Source: UBA1941 sp046329575
GTDB taxonomy: Bacteria > Bacteroidota > Bacteroidia > Chitinophagales > LD1
NCBI GenBank assembly: GCA_046329575.1
Contig: JAXLUJ010000006.1
Coordinates: forward strand, 124,001-188,000
DNA length: 64,000 nt
Reading direction: 5' to 3'
Both the position numbers and the translations under genes were made by a program. Below, one piece after another: positions 53,324 to 62,207 of the stretch (positions are counted from its first letter, which is position 1; each line of letters starts with the position of its first letter). The notes beneath the pieces were generated by a model. The model did no database searches. It saw only the letters and a program-made list of their open reading frames with translations, and was not told the DNA's origin.

Positions 53324-53728
53324 TTACTTCAAATAATTTTTCCTAATCCGATAAACCGGCCCCGGACATTCTTCCATATGACAGGTGATGCAACTCTTCA
53401 CCACTATATTGTACTGTGCTCGCCGGGCCGTATCGCTTTCCGTTTTTTCATACGCATCCAACTCCTTGTAAAACGTGCCAATGTACGCCTCGTGAGCGTC
53501 AGACAAATGTTTGGTTTCCGTTGCTTTCGCCTTTAAGAATTTGGCCTGCTTCACCGGAAATTTCGCCTGCGGCTTGCCTTCTTTCAACCGTACATTTTCT
53601 TTCTCCAAATACCACTCCATCTTCTGCATCAATTTACTCATCTCGCTTTCGCCTTCGGCCGGCAGGGCTGCAGCTATCAATCCCAACGCCATGATGGCCC
53701 AAATTAGTAGCAATACTTTCGTTTTCAT
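53324..53728 (-). CDS. Exported cytochrome c'-like protein
   Basis: 134 residues from ATG 53728. Signal peptide (VLLLIWAIMALGLIAAALPAEG). The mature protein is a helical bundle with a single c-type heme motif C-x-x-C-H near the C-terminus (Cys113, Cys116, His117), the layout of cytochrome c' (four-helix heme proteins). Alternatively it could be a short diheme-less c-type cytochrome with another fold; the axial ligand cannot be assigned. Likely periplasmic, possibly involved in nitric-oxide or redox handling. Upstream partner of the unknown exported protein. Confidence 0.7.
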   Translation of the reverse strand: MKTKVLLLIWAIMALGLIAAALPAEGESEMSKLMQKMEWYLEKENVRLKEGKPQAKFPVKQAKFLKAKATETKHLSDAHEAYIGTFYKELDAYEKTESDTARRAQYNIVVKSCITCHMEECPGPVYRIRKNYLK

Positions 53729-53840
53729 GCTGCAAATTAAGCAGTTCCCCAATCGCCCGAAAGCGAAAATTCTGTTAAACAGCCGCCCTTTGCTTTCTTA
53801 CATAGCGAAAATTCGCTCCATTCGTTTTTTCTTTGTATTC

Positions 53841-54797
53841 ATGAAAACACTATTGCGCATCCTGATGGTACTGTTGTTGCTGCCTTGCCTGGTAGCAGCG
53901 GGCTTTGTTTACTTGCGGCCCAATCGCATAGTTTCCAAAAGCGAAGCTATTCAGAAAATTGCCGTTCCAACCTCACACTTTACCATCTGGCGGGGCGCGT
54001 CAGTGCACTACACCGATGAAGGCTCGGGAATTCCGGTGCTGATGATCCATGGCCTTGGCGGTTCCTTCCATAATTTTGATAAACTGAATGCCTTGTTGCC
54101 CAAAGATAAATACCGCTGCATACGCGTGGATCTTCCGGGTTTTGGATTATCGGATTTTCCAAAAGTGACGGAAGGCGAGAACTACGTAAACGACTATCGC
54201 GATTACCTCAATTTTATGATTGATGAGTTGCATCTCGATTCGGTTTATGTGATCGGAAATTCAATGGGCGGCGGTATCGGCTGGCTGATGGCGGGCGATC
54301 ATCCCGATAAAGTAAAACGATTGGTATTATTGGGCGCAGCAGGCTATGATACGAAAGAAGTAGCCCATAAACTCTGGATGTTTAAATACAGCGGGCTCGA
54401 CAAACTTTTCGAACGCGGCGCACCGCTTTTCTTTTCCCGCCACAATGCCGAAATGTGTTTTTGTGATAAAAGCAAGATCAGTCAGCAGGCGGTTTTTATG
54501 AATAATATTTCTACCAATAAAGAAGGAAACATTCCGTTTCTTTTTCAATTGGCGCGCGCCAATAACTTTCCCGATAGCGCACTGATTCAGCGCGTGGCTT
54601 GCCCTACGCTTATCATCTGGGGCAGGCAAGACCGTATTGTTCCTGTTGAACATGCCGAACGCTTTCATCGCGATATCAAAAACAGCAGCGTGTTATATTT
54701 CGATAGCTGCGGTCATGTTCCTATGATTGAAAAATCAACTGAAACGGCTGCGGCAGTTACCCGTTTTTTTGAAAAGAAACGGAATGCTGACAACTGA
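53841..54797 (+). CDS. Alpha/beta hydrolase with N-terminal membrane segment
   Basis: 318 residues from ATG 53841 (MKTLLRILMVLLLLP). One hydrophobic N-terminal segment (about 4-24), then the hydrolase core: VLMIHGLGGSFHNF (oxyanion), RVDLPGFGLSD, nucleophile elbow IGNSMGGG with Ser141, IIWGRQDRIVP with Asp264, and CGHVPMIE with His292, a complete catalytic triad. It probably cleaves an ester or lipid-like substrate outside the inner membrane; exact substrate unknown. An in-frame upstream extension overlaps the cytochrome gene and has no support. Confidence 0.9.
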   Translation: MKTLLRILMVLLLLPCLVAAGFVYLRPNRIVSKSEAIQKIAVPTSHFTIWRGASVHYTDEGSGIPVLMIHGLGGSFHNFDKLNALLPKDKYRCIRVDLPGFGLSDFPKVTEGENYVNDYRDYLNFMIDELHLDSVYVIGNSMGGGIGWLMAGDHPDKVKRLVLLGAAGYDTKEVAHKLWMFKYSGLDKLFERGAPLFFSRHNAEMCFCDKSKISQQAVFMNNISTNKEGNIPFLFQLARANNFPDSALIQRVACPTLIIWGRQDRIVPVEHAERFHRDIKNSSVLYFDSCGHVPMIEKSTETAAAVTRFFEKKRNADN

Positions 54798-54868
54798 TAC
54801 CCCTTTTGCTGATTTCTGAATCTACCTTCTATACAATTTCAGCGCTTAAAAATTCGTTCTTTTACGGT

Positions 54869-55876
54869 ATGAAACAATTGGCAGTTTGCTGTTTGCTGCT
54901 TCTGGCACTGGCTAGCGAGGCTCAAAAAAACCCGGGCAATTTCCGCAAACCCGCGCCATCAGCGCTTTCCCAGCTGCCGGCTACCCCTCAACTATCGCGT
55001 AACAACCTAATCGCCATCAAAAAAATGGAAGACAGTCTTACCCAACTGGCGAATATTATTATGCTGGATACGGTAGATCTCAACAACCGCAAACTGGCAT
55101 GTTATCAGTTTATTCCTAAACTGATTCGTGCGCTGAAATTTGATAACTCTTTTTATTACCCTTTCGATTCACTTTATAATGTATCCCGCATCTATCCGCC
55201 CGACAGCAGTTTCCGGCTGCTTACCTGGCAATTGCATTATCCCAAAGGTCATTTCCGCTATTATGGCATTCTGCAAATGAAATCGCAGAAAATGAAAATA
55301 TTTCCTCTCAAAGACCTGCGCGATACGCTGCCTTTCCATACGCAGCAGGTACTCACTAATGAGAATTGGTACGGCCAAATTTACTACCGCATCATTGAGA
55401 AAACAGTAAACAAAAAAACCATCTACACTTTATTCGGTTTCGAAGCGGCCGATTTTATTTCGAAAAGAAAAATTGTGGATGTGTTGACCTTCGACGAAAA
55501 AGGCAGTCCGCATTTTGGAGCGCCGCTCTTTCAATTTAATTATACCGACAGTTCGTTGCTGAAGATGAAAGATACGCTCAGCCGTTTCTTTATTGAGTAT
55601 AAATGGAGCGCTATGCCTACGTTAAATTACGATGATGCGCTCAACCTGATTGTTTACGATCATTTGGCGCCGCCTGATAAGCGCGCCAAAGGCGCCTACT
55701 TTACCTATGTGCAGGACGGCACTTACGAAGGTTTTAAATGGACAGGCGATCACTGGCAGTGGGTTGAAAAAGTGTTCACCTTTTCGATTGACGAAGATGA
55801 CAATCCGCCTATTCCGGCGCCGTTGTTTAGTACGCCAAAAAAACAACCCGTCCTTCCCGGCGAAGGCGGGAAGTAA
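54869..55876 (+). CDS. Exported protein of unknown function
   Basis: 335 residues from ATG 54869, with signal peptide (LAVCCLLLLALASEAQ). The mature protein contains YPFDSLYNVSRIYPPDSSFRL, LTWQLHYPKGHFRYYG, YYRIIEK, and VDVLTFDEKGSPHFG. The region up to about residue 300 looks like a single globular beta-rich domain, and the C-terminus is Pro-rich. No catalytic motif recognised. Located 71 bases after the hydrolase gene on the same strand. Likely periplasmic or surface exposed. Confidence 0.75.
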   Translation: MKQLAVCCLLLLALASEAQKNPGNFRKPAPSALSQLPATPQLSRNNLIAIKKMEDSLTQLANIIMLDTVDLNNRKLACYQFIPKLIRALKFDNSFYYPFDSLYNVSRIYPPDSSFRLLTWQLHYPKGHFRYYGILQMKSQKMKIFPLKDLRDTLPFHTQQVLTNENWYGQIYYRIIEKTVNKKTIYTLFGFEAADFISKRKIVDVLTFDEKGSPHFGAPLFQFNYTDSSLLKMKDTLSRFFIEYKWSAMPTLNYDDALNLIVYDHLAPPDKRAKGAYFTYVQDGTYEGFKWTGDHWQWVEKVFTFSIDEDDNPPIPAPLFSTPKKQPVLPGEGGK

Positions 55877-55905
55877 CGGGCTGCATCATTTTTCTATCTA
55901 AAAAC

Positions 55906-56475
55906 TTAGGAAGCCTTGCGAGGGGTGGTGATCTTTTTAACCGCACCACTTGGTTTTGCCGTAGCCTTTGTTTTTGTAGCCGCCGTAGCCTTAGGTTTAG
56001 CTTCTTTCTTTGGCTTGTCTTCTTTGGCGGCTTTTTCCTTTTCCGGTTTTTCAGTGCCTTCAGCAGCCACTTCTTTCTTCTCGTCGGCAATCAATTCCTC
56101 AATCAAATTCTTGCCATTAAGGATATTGTACCAGCTCACCATCTTCTTGATATGACTTACATACACTTTTTCCTTATCGTAATCAGGAACTACTTTCCCA
56201 AAATAGGCTTTCAGTTCCTCATCCGTCTTTAAATTAGTTGGAGCATCTTTTTTCTCCATTTTTTTCATGGCAGCGAAGATTTCTTTCAATTCGCGGTTGT
56301 CGCCGGTAGTGTAAACAGTAATATTGTCCAGCGTGCTGAACAAATGCTGACGGCCTGAAACAAATTTGGTTTGGCCATCTACTAATGAGGTAACAATCAA
56401 GCCATCGTTGCGCTTGGCGCCTGCCTTGTAAAGCCCCGGCAATCCGGTAATTGAAACTACTTCTGAAAGCGTCAT
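55906..56475 (-). CDS. DUF5606 family protein with Lys/Ala-rich tail
   Basis: 189 residues from ATG 56475 (TLSEVVSITGLPGLY); an upstream frame extension is unsupported. Residues 1-125 match the Bacteroidota-specific DUF5606 domain (SITGLPGLYKAGAKRNDGLIV, FSTLDNITVYTTGDNRELKEIF, LKAYFGKVVPDYDKEKVYVS, IKKMVSWYNIL). The C-terminal ~60 residues are low complexity, Lys/Ala/Thr-rich like histone H1 tails, suggesting nucleic-acid or polyanion contact. No signal peptide: cytosolic. Function unknown. Confidence 0.85.
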   Translation of the reverse strand: MTLSEVVSITGLPGLYKAGAKRNDGLIVTSLVDGQTKFVSGRQHLFSTLDNITVYTTGDNRELKEIFAAMKKMEKKDAPTNLKTDEELKAYFGKVVPDYDKEKVYVSHIKKMVSWYNILNGKNLIEELIADEKKEVAAEGTEKPEKEKAAKEDKPKKEAKPKATAATKTKATAKPSGAVKKITTPRKAS

Positions 56476-56523
56476 ATCGAAATTATTTCCGGCGAAAATA
56501 GAAAATCGTGGTTGGGCTGCAAG

Positions 56524-56552
56524 AAAAAAAGGGCGTCCCGTGAAGGACGCCC
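56524..56552 (-). terminator. Terminator of the small helical-protein pair
   Basis: Minus-strand stem GGGCGTCC/GGACGCCC with a short loop, followed by seven T, 25 bases after the stop at 56577. Confidence 0.85.
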
Positions 56553-56576
56553 ATAAACCCAACTACCCTTAAAAAT

Positions 56577-56924
56577 TTATGATGCTTTCTTTACAATCTT
56601 GCCGATCTTCAATTTGGCCAGAAACGTTTCTTGTTCCAACCTTCTAATCCGTTCACGGAATTTGTTGGTTTGCAATACATCTTCCTGTTCAATTGCTTCT
56701 TCCTTTCCCTTATATTTTTCAAATAAGAAGCGCTGCGCCTGATCCAGATCAGTAATCAGAATTTCCAACCGGTTCCGCATTTCTACCAACAACATTTTTG
56801 ATTCGTGGAAAAAAGCGGCCTCAGGCGCCAGAATGTCCAGTTCCTTCTCATAGTTCTTCACCATATCCTTCCACATCAGGAAACGGTCGAAAAACCGCCC
56901 TCCGTTAAAACTTACCGTAGTCAT
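56577..56924 (-). CDS. Small coiled-coil protein of unknown function
   Basis: 115 residues from ATG 56924; an ATG at 56963 gives 13 more residues but overlaps the upstream gene. Predicted almost wholly helical and charged (FFDRFLMWKDMVKNYEKELD, RFLFEKYKGKEEAIEQED, KFRERIRRLEQE), suggesting an elongated dimeric coiled coil. No signal peptide. Second gene of a two-gene unit with the similar-sized helical protein upstream, ending in a strong terminator. Confidence 0.65.
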   Translation of the reverse strand: MTTVSFNGGRFFDRFLMWKDMVKNYEKELDILAPEAAFFHESKMLLVEMRNRLEILITDLDQAQRFLFEKYKGKEEAIEQEDVLQTNKFRERIRRLEQETFLAKLKIGKIVKKAS

Positions 56925-56937
56925 AAAACTTCCTTCT

Positions 56938-57297
56938 TTACAAAAACAACAAACTTCCTGCATTGAGTTTAATCAACAGCAGCGCCTGTTCAGCAGCAGC
57001 CGTCATTTTTTTAATGTTTAAAATCAATCCGGGGTGGTTAAGTGAGGAGGTTTCTGAAATGCGTTTCCTGAAAACCCGCAACTGGGTTTGCAATACGGTC
57101 AATTTATTTCGTTCCGTCAGCACCTGCGCCTCTACATATTCAACCTGTTGATAGGTGCCGGTTTCGAACGACTTTAATTTGGCGGAACGCAGTTCTGTAC
57201 GAAGATGATCCAACTCGCTTAACAGTTGCGTCACCCTCCGATCGGCCTTCCCTAAACGGCGAAATAAATGCGATTCACGAAAAGTTTGCGCTTTCAT
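56938..57297 (-). CDS. Small helical protein of unknown function
   Basis: 119 residues, predicted to be two long helices (RRVTQLLSELDHLRTELRSA; YVEAQVLTERNKLTVLQTQL) with a hydrophobic end (LLLIKLNAGSLLFL). No signal peptide or known domain. First gene of the pair with the coiled-coil protein; the similar architecture suggests hetero-oligomers. Whether they relate to the divergent DNA-repair genes nearby is unknown. Confidence 0.65.
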   Translation of the reverse strand: MKAQTFRESHLFRRLGKADRRVTQLLSELDHLRTELRSAKLKSFETGTYQQVEYVEAQVLTERNKLTVLQTQLRVFRKRISETSSLNHPGLILNIKKMTAAAEQALLLIKLNAGSLLFL

Positions 57298-57407
57298 ATC
57301 CTCTCCTTTTACAACTAACGTATAAAATGATGTGCCAGTTTGTAAAAACGTTGGACGATTAACAAATCCTTAGAGATTTGACAGTATAATGACAAATGAA
57401 AAAGAAG

Positions 57408-59213
57408 CTATCCGGTCCCTTCTGTAAATGCCTTTAACACCAGCGCCGCCTTAGATTTGCCAACTACAGCGGCAATTTCTTCCTCTGAAGCAGCCTTTAA
57501 CTTCTTAATACTTTTAAAGTGCTGCAATAAACTTTCAAAAGTTTTTTCGCCAACACCCTTGATTTGGGTAAGTTCAGAAGTGGTGAAATTTCGGCTGCGC
57601 TTGTTGCGATGCGCCGTAATGCCAAAGCGGTGCGCTTCATCGCGCAATTGCTGAATCAACTTCAAACTTTCCGATTTCTTATTAATGTAGATCGGAATGG
57701 TATCGCCCGGGAAATAGATTTCTTCCAGGCGTTTCGCAATACCTATCACCGGAATTTTGCCATAAATACCCAGCTTTTCTAAACTTTTCACGGCTGCGCT
57801 TAATTGTCCTTTTCCCCCGTCGATGATTACCAGATTCGGTAATGGCTCGCCTTCTTCCAGCATTCGCCGGTATCTTCTAAACACGGCTTCTTCCATAGTG
57901 GCGAAGTCGTCAGGACCTTCCACTGTTTTTACATTGAAGAACCGATAATCTTTTTTCGAAGGTTTGGCATCGCGAAAAACCACTATAGAAGAAACGGCAT
58001 TCGTTCCCTGAAAGTTCGAGTTATCGAAACATTCGATATGGCGGGGCAGGTCTTGCAATTTCAAGTCGTCTTTTAACGTACGCATAATTCGGAATGCGGG
58101 CTTTTTTTCTTCAGCCGTCATGCTCTGATTGATGCGTTCTTGTTTCATGTAGAGCGAATTTTTGGTTGCCAGATCTACCAGCTTTTTTTTATCACCCAAT
58201 TGCGGAACCGTAATGGCCACATTTTCGAATTCCATATCCACTTCGAAAGGCAACAAAAATTCTTTGCTTACTTTTTCGTGGGCAAAACTCATTTCGCTGA
58301 TGGCCATGGTCAGCAATTCTTCCCGGCTTTCGTTCAGCACTCTGCGGATTTCCGAAGAACGCACCTGAACGATAGTGCCATTCGCAATACGCATGTAGTT
58401 GATAAACGCAAAGCCTTCGGTTTCAGCATAACCATAAACATCTACTTCATTCAGCCGTGGATTTACGATGGTGCTTTTGCTTTGATAGCGCTCCAGCGTT
58501 TCTATTTTTTCTTTAAACTCATTCGCCTTTTCAAACTCCAGATTTTCAGCAAAGGCATTCATTTTTTTGGTGAGATAATTCAATACCGTATTGAAATTAC
58601 TTTTCAGAATTTCCCGAATATTCTGAATGCTTTCGTTGTATTCTTCTTCGCTTTGAAGCGCTTCGCAAGGCCCTAAACAATTTTTCAGATGGTATTCCAG
58701 ACACACTTTGAACTTGTGCGCTTCAATATTTTTCTCGGTTAATGCCAAACTGCAATTGCGGATGGGGAAAATGGAAATCAGCATTTGCAAAATAGTTCGC
58801 ACCTGCATTACCGAAGTGTAAGGACCCAGATATTCCGAACCATCCCGGATGTATTGTCGGGTAAGAAATACGCGCGGAAAGCGTTCCTTTTTGATAACGA
58901 TGTAAGGATACGTTTTATCGTCGCGCAGGCTCACATTATACCGCGGCTGATGTTGTTTAATCAAACTATTTTCAAGCAACAGCGCATCCTGTTCGGTTTC
59001 TACGATGGTGAATTCCAGTCTTTCGATGGAATGCACCATCAGCCGGATGCGATTGGTATGGTCGTTCTTTGTAAAATAGCTAGACACGCGTTTGCGAAGG
59101 TCCTTAGCCTTACCGATATAAATAATTTGCCCTTCGGCATTGAAATACCGATACACACCGGGCTGATTGGGAATGGTGTCGCGATAGCGGGCTACAAATT
59201 CATCGTAATTCAT
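57408..59213 (-). CDS. uvrC: Excinuclease ABC subunit C
   Basis: 601 residues with all parts: GIY-YIG nuclease (GVYRYFNAEGQIIYIGKA), Cys-rich region (CLEYHLKNCLGPC), UVR motif (AENLEFEKANEFKEKIETL), RNase H-like C-terminal nuclease (HIECFDNSNFQGTNAVSSIV), and helix-hairpin-helix (LTQIKGVGEKTFESLLQHF). It makes the dual incisions in nucleotide excision repair with UvrAB. Its ATG overlaps the ligA stop by one base (TGATG), so the repair endonuclease and ligase are translationally coupled. Confidence 0.97.
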   Translation of the reverse strand: MNYDEFVARYRDTIPNQPGVYRYFNAEGQIIYIGKAKDLRKRVSSYFTKNDHTNRIRLMVHSIERLEFTIVETEQDALLLENSLIKQHQPRYNVSLRDDKTYPYIVIKKERFPRVFLTRQYIRDGSEYLGPYTSVMQVRTILQMLISIFPIRNCSLALTEKNIEAHKFKVCLEYHLKNCLGPCEALQSEEEYNESIQNIREILKSNFNTVLNYLTKKMNAFAENLEFEKANEFKEKIETLERYQSKSTIVNPRLNEVDVYGYAETEGFAFINYMRIANGTIVQVRSSEIRRVLNESREELLTMAISEMSFAHEKVSKEFLLPFEVDMEFENVAITVPQLGDKKKLVDLATKNSLYMKQERINQSMTAEEKKPAFRIMRTLKDDLKLQDLPRHIECFDNSNFQGTNAVSSIVVFRDAKPSKKDYRFFNVKTVEGPDDFATMEEAVFRRYRRMLEEGEPLPNLVIIDGGKGQLSAAVKSLEKLGIYGKIPVIGIAKRLEEIYFPGDTIPIYINKKSESLKLIQQLRDEAHRFGITAHRNKRSRNFTTSELTQIKGVGEKTFESLLQHFKSIKKLKAASEEEIAAVVGKSKAALVLKAFTEGTG

Positions 59214-61315
59214 CAGGCGATCATTTCCAGAAATTCATCTTCAGTTAAAATGGTAATGGCCGGAATAGCTCGCGCCTTTGCCAGTTTGCTTCCGGCTTCA
59301 GCGCCCGCTACCAGATAACTCAGTTTGGCGCTTACACCGCTCAGCAATGTACCACCATTTTCCTCCACCAATTGTTTGGCGCGGTCGCGAGTGAAACGCT
59401 CTAAAGTTCCCGTAAACAAAAAAGTCTTCCCTTGCAATTTGTTGTTTTTTGCCAGCGCATCTTGCTCCCTTACCAGCATGTTAACGCCCAAATTTTCAAG
59501 TTGATGCAGCAGATGCAGATTACCGCTGCGTTGAAAAAAATCGTGGATGCTGGAGGCCACTTTCGGACCAATGCCTTCGATTTGCATCAATTGCTCTTCC
59601 GTCATTCCTTCAAAATCAAAAATCGATTTTACATGTTTAGAAAGATCTTTGGCCGTAGTAACGCCAACATGGCGAATGCCAAGGGCTGTGAGCAATCGCC
59701 ATAACGGACGATTTTTCGAAGTTTCAATTCCCGTTTGAAGATTTTCCACTGATTTTTTTCCCCATCCTTCCAGCGTTCCAATTTCATCATATGGCAGTTG
59801 ATAAATGGCATCCACTGATGGAAGGAAACCGCGTTCCATAAAATCAATCACAATGCTTCGGCCCAAACCTTCAATATCCATGGCATCTTTTGAAACATAG
59901 TGAATGATGCGTTCTTCAGCCTGAGCGGGACATTCGGCATTGTCGCACCGCCACACTGCTTCTTCTTCAGGGCGAATCAAACGCGCCTGGCACGACGGAC
60001 ATTCTTTCGGAAATTCGATTATTGATTCCTTACCGGTGCGCAAACCTTCCACCACACCGGTGATATAAGGAATCACTTCGCCTGCACGTTCTACGATTAC
60101 CGTATCGCCGATGCGGATATCCTTCTCTTCGATAAAATCGGCATTATGAAGCGAAACACTGGAAATCGTAACACCGGCCAGCGCTACCGGTTCTATTTTC
60201 GCCACCGGCGTTACTGCCCCTGTTCTACCCACCTGATATTCCACGTCCAGCAACACCGATTGTGCTTGTTTGGCCGGAAACTTATAAGCAATGGCCCATT
60301 TGGGATGATGCGAAGTACTGCCACACTTTTCCTGTTGTTTCAAATCGTTTACCTTGATTACCATGCCATCTGTTTCAATAGGAAAGTGGTAGCGCTTCTG
60401 TTCCCAAAGCTCCAGAAAGGCATCTACTTCGGCAGCGTGGCGGCAAACTTTCAAATCGCTTAACGGCGTTTTAAATCCGCAGCGATGCAACATTTCAATA
60501 TTGTTGTAGTGCGTACTTAATTTCGATCCCAGTAAATTTTCGTTAGCAGCATTTACCGCATAGCTGACGTGATAGAGCACCGCTTCCAAACCGCGGGCGG
60601 CAGCTTCTCTCGGATCTTTCAGGCGAAGCGATCCGCTGGCCGTATTTCGAGGATTTTGAAAGGTTTTCAGTCCCGCTTCCTTACGAGCAGCATTGATTTC
60701 TTCAAAAATTTTTTTGCGAATAATCACTTCGCCCCGCAGTTCAATTCGGGCAATGCCATATTCTGAAAAAGGAGCCCGCAAGGGTATTGAACCCAATGCG
60801 CGGGCATTGTTGGTGATCTCCTCACCCACTGTTCCATCGCCGCGGGTAGCAGCGCGCACCAGCAGATCATTTTCATAAACCAATGCAATGGAAGAACCAT
60901 CAAATTTAGGTTCTACACAAAAGGAAACGCTTTCGCCCTGAACCTGCTCACTCACTTTCCGCTCGAACTCCTGCACATCACTGCTGTTGTATGAATTTTC
61001 AAGCGAGAGCATGGACGCCAGATGCTCCACCGCCGGAAAATCTTCGGTAAGGCCATGGGCAACCCTTTGTGTTGGCGAATCCGGAACAATTAGTTCGGGA
61101 TACTGCTGCTCCAGTTCCTGTAATTTTTTAAACAGCGTATCATATTCAAAATCGGTAATCAGCGGTTCGCTGAGCACATAATACCGCCAGTCGTGATACT
61201 GCAACAAATCCCGAAGGGTTACGGCCTGTTCTTCTTTATTGGCAAAGGTAGCGGCGCGCTTCAGCACGGCTGCGGTTTGCTCATTATATTGTTGTTGTTT
61301 TGTGATGCTGTACAT
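59213..61315 (-). CDS. ligA: NAD-dependent DNA ligase
   Basis: 700 residues. N-terminal Ia domain (HDWRYYVLSEPLITDFEYD, NAD/NMN contact), adenylation lysine in CVEPKFDGSSI (Lys137, KxDG), OB fold, four-Cys zinc finger (CPSCQARLIRPEEE...CDNAECPAQ), HhH domain (QIEGIGPKVASSIHDFF) and C-terminal BRCT (GKTFLFTGTLERFTRDRA). Somewhat longer than E. coli LigA but with no insertion of note. It seals Okazaki nicks and repair patches. First gene of the ligA-uvrC unit. Confidence 0.98.
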   Translation of the reverse strand: MYSITKQQQYNEQTAAVLKRAATFANKEEQAVTLRDLLQYHDWRYYVLSEPLITDFEYDTLFKKLQELEQQYPELIVPDSPTQRVAHGLTEDFPAVEHLASMLSLENSYNSSDVQEFERKVSEQVQGESVSFCVEPKFDGSSIALVYENDLLVRAATRGDGTVGEEITNNARALGSIPLRAPFSEYGIARIELRGEVIIRKKIFEEINAARKEAGLKTFQNPRNTASGSLRLKDPREAAARGLEAVLYHVSYAVNAANENLLGSKLSTHYNNIEMLHRCGFKTPLSDLKVCRHAAEVDAFLELWEQKRYHFPIETDGMVIKVNDLKQQEKCGSTSHHPKWAIAYKFPAKQAQSVLLDVEYQVGRTGAVTPVAKIEPVALAGVTISSVSLHNADFIEEKDIRIGDTVIVERAGEVIPYITGVVEGLRTGKESIIEFPKECPSCQARLIRPEEEAVWRCDNAECPAQAEERIIHYVSKDAMDIEGLGRSIVIDFMERGFLPSVDAIYQLPYDEIGTLEGWGKKSVENLQTGIETSKNRPLWRLLTALGIRHVGVTTAKDLSKHVKSIFDFEGMTEEQLMQIEGIGPKVASSIHDFFQRSGNLHLLHQLENLGVNMLVREQDALAKNNKLQGKTFLFTGTLERFTRDRAKQLVEENGGTLLSGVSAKLSYLVAGAEAGSKLAKARAIPAITILTEDEFLEMIA

Positions 61316-61508
61316 GTGCTGCGAACTAAGTTAAGGTTTCCCGATTTTTATCATTTTCCGGCAAGAAGTTTTAAAACGAGGCCGGCCCTGTGCGATCAGG
61401 TCAGCGCCTTGTTTTTCACAATGAAAATGGCCCGTTTTAACTGCGTTTACTTTGGCCACAAAATCACAAAGATTTGTTAAACATTAGCTAAAAATACTAT
61501 TTGGCCAA

Positions 61509-61538
61509 TTGCCCGACACAAAAAAGGCACTACATTTG
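61509..61538 (+). promoter_or_regulatory. Bacteroidota-type promoter of the DUF1573 gene
   Basis: TTG at 61509-61511, 19-base spacer, and exact -7 box TACATTTG at 61531-61538. The ATG follows 42 bases later. This is one of the best full promoter matches outside the CRISPR array. Confidence 0.6.
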
Positions 61539-61580
61539 TCAGGTATCAAATCGTAATCAAATTATCAAACAAAATTTACA

Positions 61581-62138
61581 ATGAAAATGAAAAAGTTCTT
61601 TCTGATGATGGCTATGGGTGCTTCTCTGTTCACCTTTGCTCAAACTCCGGCCACAGCTACAACACCGGCTCCGGATCCTAATGCTCCTGAAATTAAGTGG
61701 GAAAACATGACGATCGACTACGGCAAAGTGAAAAAAGGCGACGAGAACAACTCTACCCGCTACTTCAAATTCACTAACGTAGGTAAAACGCCGCTGATCA
61801 TTTCTTCTTGTCATGGTTCTTGCGGTTGTACGGTGCCTCAGTGTCCAACTGAGCCCATCCTTCCAGGCAAACAAGGTGAAATCAAAGTTCATTACGACAT
61901 TAACCGTTTGGGTAACTTCACTAAAACTGTTAGCGTTTCTTCAAATGCAAAAAACAATAACGAAACGTTGAAAATTACCGGTGAGGTATTTGAAGAAGCT
62001 GCTGCTCCGGCACCGGCTCCTGCAACACCAATGGTAACGCCAACTTCAGCTCCTGCTGAGAAAAAAGCAGAGCCTTCAAAACCAGTTGAAAAGAAAGGCA
62101 CTAAACAAGCTTCTGAGAAAAAACCGGCAGGCAAATAA
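61581..62138 (+). CDS. Exported DUF1573 protein
   Basis: 185 residues (start 61581 or 61587). Signal peptide (KKFFLMMAMGASLFTFAQ). DUF1573 Ig-like domain: IKWENMTIDYGKVKKGDENN, FKFTNVGKTPLIISSCHGSCGCT with the conserved Cys cluster, GKQGEIKVHYDINRLGNFTKT. The tail (about 135-185) is Ala/Pro/Lys-rich. Family members are periplasmic or surface proteins with a sandwich fold that may be involved in protein-protein contacts. Own promoter and terminator: monocistronic. Confidence 0.92.
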   Translation: MKMKKFFLMMAMGASLFTFAQTPATATTPAPDPNAPEIKWENMTIDYGKVKKGDENNSTRYFKFTNVGKTPLIISSCHGSCGCTVPQCPTEPILPGKQGEIKVHYDINRLGNFTKTVSVSSNAKNNNETLKITGEVFEEAAAPAPAPATPMVTPTSAPAEKKAEPSKPVEKKGTKQASEKKPAGK

Positions 62139-62160
62139 TTATCCGGTTTCATAACATTTC

Positions 62161-62192
62161 AAACGGGTTCCCAACGGAACCCGTTTTTGTTT
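62161..62192 (+). terminator. Terminator of the DUF1573 gene
   Basis: Stem AACGGGTTCC/GGAACCCGTT with a 4-base loop, then five T and TGTTTT, 23 bases after the stop. Confidence 0.85.
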
Positions 62193-62207
62193 TCGTACTT
62201 TTACAAA

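Noticed and set aside
53511..53840. N-terminal extension of the alpha/beta hydrolase overlapping the cytochrome gene
   Set aside because: The extension is the antisense of the cytochrome gene, while ATG 53841 begins a clean membrane segment.
62187..62207. TTG start for rlmN inside the preceding terminator
   Set aside because: GTG 62208 gives the family N-terminus and avoids a start within the T run of the DUF1573 terminator.
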